DNA from: Desulfobacteraceae bacterium
GTDB taxonomy: Bacteria; Desulfobacterota; Desulfobacteria; Desulfobacterales; Desulfobacteraceae
NCBI GenBank assembly: GCA_003354055.1
Contig: PIVQ01000506.1
Location: forward strand, 1 to 5,616
Direction of reading: 5' to 3'
DNA: 5,616 nt
This document shows positions 1 through 5,526 of the stretch, piece by piece. The translations under genes were made by a program, and so were the position numbers. The notes beneath the pieces are model-generated. The model had not been told where the DNA came from and did no database searches. It worked only from the letters and a program-made list of their open reading frames with translations. How positions within the stretch are numbered: position 1 is the first letter of the stretch; the number at the start of each line of letters is the position of its first letter.

Positions 1-2069
1 ATACCCTGCTGGCAGGGCCGGACGGCCACGGCGTAACCATGTCCTGGGCAGACGACAAAGGCGTCACCCATGAGGAGTTCTTCGACATGGTGGTGCTTTC
101 CATCGGCCTTGAGGCGCCCAAAGATGCCATTGACCTGGCAGAAAAGTGCGATATCCAACTGGATAAATACGGATTTGCCAAGACCACAAGCTTTGCCCCT
201 GCTGCCACCAGCCGGGAGGGCATCTATGTGACGGGCAGTTTCCAGAGTCCCAAAGCCATTCCCCAGTCCGTGGCCATTGCCTCCACGGCAGCGGCCCGGG
301 TCAAGTCGGATCTTGCAAAAGCCCGGGGCACCCAGACCGTGGAAAAACGGTTTGTGGAGGAGTTTGATATCTCGGACCAGGAAAGAAGGATCGGCGTCTT
401 TGTCTGTTCCTGCGGCACAAACATCGCCTCTGTGGTGGATGTAAAGGCAGTGGCCGAATTTGCCAACACCCTGCCCCATGTGACCTATGTGGAAAACAAC
501 CTGTTTACCTGCTCCTCAGATACCCAGGACCTGATCGCCAAAACCATACTGGAGAAAAATCTCAACGCCGTTGTTGTGGCGGCCTGTACCCCCAGAACCC
601 ACGAACCCCTGTTCCAGGAAACCCTCCAGAATACAGGTCTCAACAAGTACATGGTGGAGATGGCCAATATCAGGAACATGAACGCCTGGGTCCATCCTGG
701 CGAGCCTGAAAAAGCAACGGCCAAAGCCAAGGACCAGGTCAAAATGGCCGTGGCCAAGGTCACCCGCAACTATCCCCTAGAGGATATCCAGGTCAACATC
801 ACGCCCAGAGCCCTGGTGGTCGGGGGCGGCCTGGCCGGCATGAGCGCGGCCCGGAACCTGGCCGACCAGGGATATGACACCGTTCTGGTGGAAAAAGAAG
901 AAGAACTGGGCGGCGTAGCCAATCATCTGCGGTACACCTGGAAAGACGAAAATATCCAGATCCATGTTGCAGAGATGAAAGCGGCAATCGCCTCCCACGA
1001 TAAAATCCAGGTGAAGACCAACACCAGCCTGACCGCCGTGTCCGGCTTTGTGGGCAGCTTTGCCGGGGAACTCACCACGGAGGGGCAGACAGAAGACGTC
1101 GAGTTCGGTGCCTGCGTCATCGCCACCGGCGGCAGGGAAACCAAACCCGACCAATACCTCTACGGCAGTAACAACCGGGTGATGACCAGCCTGGAATTCA
1201 ACGCCAAAATGGCGGCGGATACGGAATTCGTGCCGGGGCTGAACACGGCTGTTTTCATCCAGTGTGTGGGCTCAAGAAACGATGAGCATCCTTACTGCTC
1301 GCGGGTCTGCTGTACCCAGTCCATCAAAAAGGCCATCAATCTTAAAGCCGAACGCCCGGAAATGGATGTCTTTGTCCTCTACCGGGATATCCGCACCTAT
1401 GCGGACAAGGAAGAGGTCTATCATCAGGCCAGGGAACTCGGGGTGATCTTCATCAAGTATACCCGGGATCAGCTGCCCCAGGTCCGGGAGAACAACGGTG
1501 ATCTTCTTGTGGAGACCTTTGATCCGGTTCTCCAGCTTCCCGTGGTGATCCAGGCAGATGCACTGGTGCTGGCAACGGCCATTGCGCCCAATGCCACAGC
1601 TCCTTTTGTGGATCTGTTTAAAGCCTCTGCCAATGCAGACGGCTTTCTCATGGAAGCCCATCCCAAACTGCGCCCGGTGGACTCCACCGTGGACGGGGTA
1701 TTTTTGGCCGGGATCTGCCACTATCCCAAACCCATAGACGAAGCCATTGCCCAGGGCCGCGCCGCCGCATCAAGGGCCAGCGTGATCCTCTCCAAGACCA
1801 CGCTCAAGCTGGACGCCATTAAATCCAGCGTGACCCACACCTGCGACGGCTGTGCCCTGTGTCTGGATATCTGTCCCTACAACGCCATTGAACTTATGGA
1901 GTACAAGGCTGAGGACGGCAAATCCCACAGAAGGATCCGTACCCGGGAGGCGCTTTGCAAGGGCTGCGGGATCTGTGCGGCCACCTGTCCCAAGGAGGGT
2001 GTGGTCGTCAACGGCTTCACGCCGGGACAGTTACGAGCCCAGGTAGACGCAATACTGGAAAAAGTTTAA
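1..2069 (+). CDS. hdrA: HdrA-type FAD/iron-sulfur oxidoreductase subunit, tandem HdrA fusion, 5'-truncated by window edge
   Basis: HdrA is the flavin subunit of heterodisulfide reductase complexes and carries out electron bifurcation in the cytoplasm. The reading frame is open to the left edge (codons from position 3), and HdrA-like sequence continues upstream of the first ATG at 39, so that ATG is not the start. Numbering from that Met, residues 1-95 look like the end of a first HdrA flavin module (DMVVLSIGLEAP, GIYVTGSFQSPKAIPQSVA). A second module then begins: HdrA N-terminal domain at about 118-245 (VFVCSCGTNIA; Cys158; ACTPRTHEPLF), FAD-binding GGGLAG at 262-267, CVGSR at 409-413, YCSRVCC at 419-425, and LAGICHYPKP at 557-565. 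Two ferredoxin-type 4Fe-4S motifs end it (Cys602/605/608/612 and Cys640/643/646/650). The gene ends with TAA at 2067-2069, 115 bases before mvhD. The family call is firm; the tandem architecture is inferred because the first module is mostly outside the window. A QmoB/HdrL-like relative is the alternative. Confidence 0.93.
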   Translation, partial: TLLAGPDGHGVTMSWADDKGVTHEEFFDMVVLSIGLEAPKDAIDLAEKCDIQLDKYGFAKTTSFAPAATSREGIYVTGSFQSPKAIPQSVAIASTAAARVKSDLAKARGTQTVEKRFVEEFDISDQERRIGVFVCSCGTNIASVVDVKAVAEFANTLPHVTYVENNLFTCSSDTQDLIAKTILEKNLNAVVVAACTPRTHEPLFQETLQNTGLNKYMVEMANIRNMNAWVHPGEPEKATAKAKDQVKMAVAKVTRNYPLEDIQVNITPRALVVGGGLAGMSAARNLADQGYDTVLVEKEEELGGVANHLRYTWKDENIQIHVAEMKAAIASHDKIQVKTNTSLTAVSGFVGSFAGELTTEGQTEDVEFGACVIATGGRETKPDQYLYGSNNRVMTSLEFNAKMAADTEFVPGLNTAVFIQCVGSRNDEHPYCSRVCCTQSIKKAINLKAERPEMDVFVLYRDIRTYADKEEVYHQARELGVIFIKYTRDQLPQVRENNGDLLVETFDPVLQLPVVIQADALVLATAIAPNATAPFVDLFKASANADGFLMEAHPKLRPVDSTVDGVFLAGICHYPKPIDEAIAQGRAAASRASVILSKTTLKLDAIKSSVTHTCDGCALCLDICPYNAIELMEYKAEDGKSHRRIRTREALCKGCGICAATCPKEGVVVNGFTPGQLRAQVDAILEKV

Positions 2070-2104
2070 TCCCGATTTATCCTAACGAGACCGTTTGATA
2101 CAAT

Positions 2105-2144
2105 ATACGGGTGCAATCCGTTGCACCCACGGTCCCGTATTTTT
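2105..2144 (+). terminator. Intercistronic hairpin with U tract between hdrA and mvhD (terminator or attenuator)
   Basis: ATACGGG at 2105-2111 can pair with CCCGTAT at 2134-2140. Inside it, TGCAA (2112-2116) pairs with TTGCA (2121-2125) around a TCCG loop. Alternatively GGGTGCAA (2109-2116) forms a perfect 8-bp hairpin with TTGCACCC (2121-2128). A run of five T (2140-2144) follows directly, which fits rho-independent termination or attenuation of read-through from hdrA. A competing outer stem, GACCGT (2089-2094) with ACGGTC (2129-2134), cannot coexist with the 2105-2111/2134-2140 pairing. No convincing promoter is seen between this hairpin and mvhD, so partial termination or an RNA processing/stability element is as likely as a full stop. 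Confidence 0.5.
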
Positions 2145-2169
2145 AAAATTTGATAATCCAAGATGTTAT

Positions 2170-2187
2170 GGAGATTTATATATTATG
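2170..2187 (+). promoter_or_regulatory. Ribosome binding site and ATG that set the mvhD start
   Basis: GGAG at 2170-2173 lies 11 bases before the ATG at 2185. Family alignment from memory also places the start here, because MvhD proteins begin a few residues before a (K/I)IGFLCNWCSYAG block, as MLDTYEPTIIGFLCNWC does. The longer frame from 2095 would run its first 30 codons through the intercistronic hairpin and adds sequence unlike the family. Confidence 0.7.
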
Positions 2188-2634
2188 TTAGATACGTATG
2201 AACCCACCATTATCGGTTTTCTTTGCAATTGGTGCTCCTATGCGGGGGGCGATCTGGCCGGGGTTTCCCGGTTGCAATATCCCTCAAATATGAAGGCCAT
2301 CCGTGTCATGTGCACGGGCATGGTTCATCCCGACCTTGTTCTGGACAGCCTGAAAAAAGGGGCGGACGGCGTCATGGTCATGGGCTGACATCTCGGTGAA
2401 TGTCATTACCAGGATGGTAATAAAAAAGCACAGGCCAGAATTTCAGTTGTTAAACTCATGGCAGAAGATGCCGGTATCAACCCTGCACGGGTGACCATTG
2501 AATGGGTCTCCGGTGCCGAAGGTCCAAGATTTGCCGAAAAGGTGACCGAGTTCACCCAGAAGATAAGAAGTTTAGGTCCCAACAGCTTTGCCGACAGAAC
2601 AACCAAGATTAAGGAGGTGGTCCCATGCCAGTAA
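2185..2634 (+). CDS. mvhD: MvhD, [2Fe-2S] electron-transfer subunit of F420-non-reducing hydrogenase; selenoprotein (TGA 2386-2388 = Sec68)
   Basis: MvhD links the hydrogenase MvhA/MvhG to HdrA through a [2Fe-2S] cluster. Read with TGA 2386-2388 as selenocysteine, the product has 149 residues, a normal length for the family. Conserved features are CNWCSYAG (Cys14, Cys17), VMCTG (Cys43), then GU68HLGEC73HY, where relatives usually have GCHxGxCHY, so Sec replaces a conserved cysteine. After the TGA the frame continues with family-like sequence (TIEWVSGAEGPRFAEKV) to TAA at 2632-2634. A SECIS-like hairpin lies 16 bases after the TGA. The last 10 bases overlap mvhG, and the mvhG Shine-Dalgarno sits inside this gene, suggesting translational coupling. 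Sec-containing MvhD/VhuD proteins are known in Methanococcus and in Desulfobacterota. A nonsense mutation is unlikely because homology and the open frame continue intact. Confidence 0.95.
2386..2421 (+). promoter_or_regulatory. Bacterial SECIS element of mvhD (UGA plus downstream hairpin)
   Basis: After the Sec codon and a 16-base linker, ATTACC (2405-2410) pairs perfectly with GGTAAT (2416-2421) around the five-base loop AGGAT. The loop begins 22 bases after the UGA and has G at its second position, matching the bacterial SECIS consensus (apical loop about 16-37 bases from UGA, G among the first two loop bases). Such a hairpin recruits SelB with Sec-tRNA to the ribosome. A competing stem, TGACAT (2386-2391) with ATGTCA (2400-2405), would bury the UGA itself and shares only base 2405 with the SECIS stem. 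Confidence 0.88.
2613..2618 (+). promoter_or_regulatory. Strong Shine-Dalgarno of mvhG inside the mvhD 3' end
   Basis: GGAGGT, part of AAGGAGGTGG at 2611-2620, lies 6 bases before the mvhG ATG at 2625. It is the strongest ribosome binding site in the operon and confirms that start. Confidence 0.85.
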
Positions 2635-3560
2635 AAGTTGCCGGTGAATGGCTCAACTCCTGCTCCGGATGCGAGATTGCCATTCTCAACCTGGGGGAAA
2701 CCCTGCTGGATCTGCTGCCCCAGCTGGAATTCGTACACATCCCGGTCCTTATGGATCACAAACATTTCGGACAGCTCGGGGACAAGACCGAGATCGATAT
2801 CCCCAAAGCCGTTGTCGGCCTTGTGTCCGGCGGTATCCGCAACGAGGAGCACCTGGAAGTGGCCCATGAGATGCGCAAAAAATGCGACATCCTCATTGCC
2901 CTTGGCACCTGCGCCACCCACGGCGGCATCCCCGCCCTGATCAACCGATTCTCCAACCAGGAACTCTTTGACCAGTACTACCATACCGAAAGCACGGACC
3001 CGGGCGCTGCCGTTCCGACGAACGGTCTGTCCCCCCTGCTGGACCGCTGCTATGCCCTGGACGAGCAGATCGATGTGGACATATACCTGCCCGGCTGCCC
3101 GCCCCATCCGGACCAGATTGCCACTGCCATCCTGGCCCTGCTCAACGGGGAAACCCCGGAACTGCCCTTCCGCTCCGTCTGCGACACCTGCCCCACCCGC
3201 CGGGAAGGCAAGGGCAAGGTCTCTGCCATCAAACGTTTCACAAGCAAACCGGACTTTAATCCGGACGAGCCGATTGACCAGATGCGCTGCCTTCTGGAGC
3301 AGGGATATCTCTGCACGGGTCCCGTTACCCGGGCCGGATGCGCCGGTAACAACGGAGAGGCCCCCAGGTGCATCTCAGCAAGAGTTCCCTGCCGGGGATG
3401 CTATGGCCCGGTCCGCCAGGAGGGCAACCAGCTTCTGGATATGCTCAACGCCCTGGCCTCAAACGGCATTGATATCAACACCATCCCGGACCGGGACAGC
3501 CTGCTTCGTTTCTCAGGGGCACATAACCGCCTGGTCCATGCAAAAGAAGGAGTCAGATAA
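2625..3560 (+). CDS. mvhG: MvhG, small iron-sulfur subunit of F420-non-reducing (group 3c) hydrogenase
   Basis: This 311-residue protein is the small subunit of the H2-oxidising pair. It carries electrons from the active site of MvhA through Fe-S clusters to MvhD. The N-terminal signature is WLNSCSGCE (Cys13, Cys16), followed by GTCATHGG (Cys96) and LPGCPPHPDQI (Cys158); these four cysteines should bind the proximal 4Fe-4S cluster. The C-terminal half supplies ligands for two further clusters: CDTC (186, 189), Cys222, Cys230, Cys239, Cys249 and CRGC (256, 259). There is no twin-arginine signal peptide, so the enzyme is cytoplasmic, as expected for group 3. The length is typical for MvhG. The gene overlaps mvhD by 10 bases at its start. 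Its stop overlaps the mvhA start by one base (TAATG), a coupled operon arrangement. No selenocysteine codon occurs in this subunit. Confidence 0.96.
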   Translation: MPVKVAGEWLNSCSGCEIAILNLGETLLDLLPQLEFVHIPVLMDHKHFGQLGDKTEIDIPKAVVGLVSGGIRNEEHLEVAHEMRKKCDILIALGTCATHGGIPALINRFSNQELFDQYYHTESTDPGAAVPTNGLSPLLDRCYALDEQIDVDIYLPGCPPHPDQIATAILALLNGETPELPFRSVCDTCPTRREGKGKVSAIKRFTSKPDFNPDEPIDQMRCLLEQGYLCTGPVTRAGCAGNNGEAPRCISARVPCRGCYGPVRQEGNQLLDMLNALASNGIDINTIPDRDSLLRFSGAHNRLVHAKEGVR

Positions 3561-4990
3561 TGGGAAAAACCATAAACATCCAGCCCCTCTCCCGGATCGA
3601 GGGGCACGCCAATATAAAGATCCAGTTAGACGATGCAGGGGAAGTCGCCTCAGCCGTCACCCATTTCAACTCCATCCGGGGCTTTGAAAAGTACGTCCAG
3701 GGCAAACCCGCCGAAGAGGTGACAAGAATCGTCACCCGGATCTGCGGCATCTGCCCCTGGCACCACCACCTGTCCTCCACCAAAGCCGTGGATGCCTGCT
3801 TCGGTGCCGAGGTTGCCCCGGCAGGGCATTCCCTGCGCGAATGCATGCAGAACATGGCCCATATCAACGACAAGATCCTCCACTTCTACTTTCTGGCCGC
3901 CCCGGACTTTATCATGGGCCCGGATGCCGACTACAAGGTCAGGAACGTCATCGGCATTGCCCAGGCAGCCCCGGATCTGGCCAGACAGGTCATCCAGATG
4001 CGCCAACTGGGCCAGATGATGATGGAGAAATTCGCCGGCAAAGTGATTCATCCCATTGCCGCCGTCCCGGGCGGTTTTGCCAAGCCCATGTCGGACAGCC
4101 AGCGGCTCAGCCTGATCGAAGATACCAAGACCCTTCTGGAGTTTGCCAAGTTCACCGTGGCCCATGCCAAGGAGAACATCTTCCCCAACTACATGGAAGA
4201 GGTGACCAGCTTAGGCTCTATAACCACGGGCTTTATCGGCACGGTAGACGAAGCAGGCGCCCTGAACTTCTATGACGGGAAAATCCGCCTGATGAAGCCG
4301 GACGGCACGTTCAAAGACTTCAACGATACAGACTACCTGGATCATATCGGCGAGCATGTGGAAGAGACCTCCTACGGCAAGTTCCCCTATGCCAAGGCCT
4401 GGGACGAAGGCTTTGACATGAACCTTGATGCCCCCAAGGGCATCTACCGCGCCAACTGCCTGGCCCGGATCAACACCTGCGATCATATCTCCACCCCCCT
4501 GGCCCAGGCCGAACTGGAAGAGTTCCGGAACAGCTTTGGCAGACCGGCCCAGCATACCCTGCTCTACCACTGGGCAAGGCTCATCGAACTGGTCTATGCC
4601 TGCGAGAAAACACTGGAGCTGCTCTCAGACACCGCCATCTGCGGCAAAGAGACCCGGTTCGACGTCACACCCAAAGCCGGCCGGGGCGTCGGCCATGTGG
4701 AAGCCCCCAGAGGCACCCTGATCCACGACTACACCACAGACGAAAACGGCCTCATTGAAAAGGCCAACATGATCGTGGGCACCACCCATAACCTGGCCCC
4801 CATTGCCATGAGCGTTGAGCAGTCGGCCAAATCCCTGATCAAAAACGGGCATGTGGATGAAACCATTCTCAACAAAGTGGAGATGGCGGTCCGCGCCTAC
4901 GACCCCTGAATTTCCTGTGCTACTCACCGCCTGGACGGCGGTAAAGTTATTGATATTAAAATTGTTGATAAAAACGGTCAGGAAGTCTGA
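3560..4990 (+). CDS. mvhA: MvhA, large catalytic subunit, [NiFeSe] hydrogenase selenoprotein (TGA 4907-4909 = Sec450)
   Basis: This subunit holds the Ni-Fe centre that splits H2. The N-terminal site is SRIEGHA (11-17) and RICGIC with His69 (Cys62, Cys65). VGHVEAPRGTLIHDY (377-391) is another large-subunit signature. Conventional reading stops at residue 449 in VRAYDP, just before the second nickel motif. Reading TGA 4907-4909 as Sec gives DPU450ISC453ATH456, the exact DPCxxCxxH motif with Sec in the first cysteine position. The frame then runs 20 more residues, a normal C-terminal extension that a maturation protease would remove after His456. The full product has 476 residues. A SECIS-like hairpin lies 16 bases after the Sec codon. 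Termination is at TGA 4988-4990, backed by in-frame TAA TAA. AAGGAG at 3547-3552 gives 7-base spacing to the ATG. It differs from methanococcal Vhu, where the Sec motif is on a separate small subunit (VhuU). Confidence 0.96.
4907..4942 (+). promoter_or_regulatory. Bacterial SECIS element of mvhA (UGA plus downstream hairpin)
   Basis: After the Sec codon and a 16-base linker, ACCGCC (4926-4931) pairs perfectly with GGCGGT (4937-4942) around the loop TGGAC (4932-4936). The loop starts 22 bases after the UGA and has G in second position, fitting the bacterial SECIS consensus. The geometry (linker 16, stem 6, loop 5, core GGA) is identical to that in mvhD, though the stem and linker sequences differ. 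It encodes part of the C-terminal extension predicted to be removed on maturation. Confidence 0.9.
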
Positions 4991-5011
4991 TAATAAGGTA
5001 TTTTAAGAATT

Positions 5012-5042
5012 AAGGGTGTGGAGAAATCCGCACCCTTTTTTT
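5012..5042 (+). terminator. Rho-independent terminator of the mvhDGA operon
   Basis: GGGTGTGGA (5014-5022) pairs with TCCGCACCC (5027-5035) over nine base pairs including one G-U, closed by a GAAA tetraloop. A-U pairs (AA 5012-5013 with TT 5036-5037) can extend it. Seven T (5036-5042) follow. It lies about 20 bases after the mvhA stop codons. Confidence 0.95.
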
Positions 5043-5060
5043 ATTTTCTTTCATGCAAAC

Positions 5061-5082
5061 AAGCATCGGAGTTTCCGTGCTT
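5061..5082. repeat. Imperfect hairpin shortly after the terminator
   Basis: AAGCA (5061-5065) pairs with TGCTT (5078-5082), and CGGA (5067-5070) pairs with TCCG (5074-5077), with one bulged T and a GTT loop. No T run follows. It may be a remnant or a secondary RNA structure; no function can be assigned. Confidence 0.4.
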
Positions 5083-5307
5083 ATAGTTTCAAGTTGATCT
5101 AACTCCCGGACATTAACGCACTTTAATTACGTTTCCTGTTGCTTTTTAATATGAGGGATGATTATCTCAGCTTATGTGATAACAAGCTCTTGATCCAATA
5201 TCACAATTAGTACCAGTCGTATATCACTCAGATATTAATGATATGCGGTTAGAAAAATTAGATATTTTTGCCGATATTGTCAAATATCACTTATTTTTGA
5301 ATGATAT

Positions 5308-5340
5308 CCGAACCCGGATATCTCGGCTATGCGGGTTCGG
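5308..5340. repeat. Perfect 9-bp inverted repeat
   Basis: CCGAACCCG (5308-5316) is the exact reverse complement of CGGGTTCGG (5332-5340), with a 15-base spacer. Its left arm overlaps a second inverted repeat, GATATCC (5303-5309) with GGATATC (5316-5322). The element is GC-rich within AT-rich surroundings. No U tract follows, so a plain terminator is not supported. An operator, a recombination site or a mobile-element remnant is possible. Confidence 0.5.
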
Positions 5341-5377
5341 TCAACTACTTGTTGGCTTCCGTAAAAAACACCCAAAA

Positions 5378-5400
5378 GATTCCCCAAAAGTTGGGGAATC
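5378..5400. repeat. Perfect 10-bp hairpin with 3-base loop
   Basis: GATTCCCCAA (5378-5387) pairs exactly with TTGGGGAATC (5391-5400) around AAG. The plus strand has no T run after it. On the minus strand the stem is followed by TTTT and soon by a run of six T, which is terminator-like for leftward transcription, although no leftward gene is visible. It lies just upstream of the promoter candidate, so an operator role is also possible. Confidence 0.55.
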
Positions 5401-5413
5401 GGATTGTGCAAGT

Positions 5414-5442
5414 TTGATTTGAATTTCTAAACTTTATATAAA
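5414..5442 (+). promoter_or_regulatory. Candidate sigma-70-type promoter for the downstream partial gene
   Basis: TTGATT (5414-5419) and TATAAA (5437-5442) are separated by 17 bases, the optimal spacing. They match the -35 and -10 consensus at 4/6 and 5/6 positions. Transcription would start near 5449, about 78 bases before the ATG at 5527. In AT-rich DNA such matches arise by chance, so the call is tentative. Confidence 0.4.
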
Positions 5443-5526
5443 GCTAACTGTTCTTTTTGGGGAAAAGAATGTTTATTTTCGATTACTCTATTGACCTCAA
5501 TAAAAAATATCAAGGCGGTGCTATTC

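Larger units (their letters stand above)
5043..5526. other. AT-rich intergenic region without a convincing gene
   Basis: About 480 bases after the terminator show no long open frame on either strand and a clear drop in G+C relative to the operon. The region holds three hairpins (listed separately), a promoter candidate at 5414-5442 and three copies of an ATATCAC heptamer (5198-5204, 5221-5227, 5284-5290), two of them as AATATCAC. I see no tRNA, CRISPR or insertion-sequence end. The abrupt change in composition suggests a boundary between the hydrogenase operon and sequence of different origin. Confidence 0.7.

Noticed and set aside
2095..2388. A 97-codon gene from ATG 2095 to TGA 2388
   Set aside because: The first 30 codons run through the hairpin region and do not look like MvhD, while the ATG at 2185 has a ribosome binding site and the family N-terminus. 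The TGA is read as Sec, so the gene does not end there.
2386..2388. Nonsense mutation making mvhD a pseudogene
   Set aside because: The same frame stays open for 81 more codons with family-like sequence, the stop sits at a conserved cysteine position, and a SECIS-type hairpin follows.
2406..3107. Long minus-strand frame (233 codons) opposite mvhD/mvhG
   Set aside because: It lies antisense to two clearly conserved genes and its translation resembles no family; it is a by-product of GC-rich codon usage.
2968..3687. Plus-strand frame of 239 codons overlapping mvhG and mvhA
   Set aside because: It is a shifted frame of mvhG with arginine/proline-rich low-information sequence; MvhG motifs are all in the other frame.
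3650..4165. Minus-strand frame of 171 codons opposite mvhA
   Set aside because: It is antisense to the conserved large subunit, with no recognisable domain or ribosome binding site.
4907..4909. True stop of mvhA, giving a hydrogenase lacking its C-terminal nickel motif (as in Ni-free homologues)
   Set aside because: The bases right after the TGA encode ISCATH in frame, exactly completing the DPxxxCxxH motif, and a SECIS-type hairpin follows.
5198..5290. ATATCAC copies as a CRISPR or iteron array
   Set aside because: Only three 7-8 base copies at uneven spacing in AT-rich DNA; chance similarity is sufficient.
5308..5345. tRNA or tRNA-derived attachment site, because of the GGGTTCGG arm
   Set aside because: No acceptor stem, anticodon arm or T-loop of the right spacing can be drawn around it.
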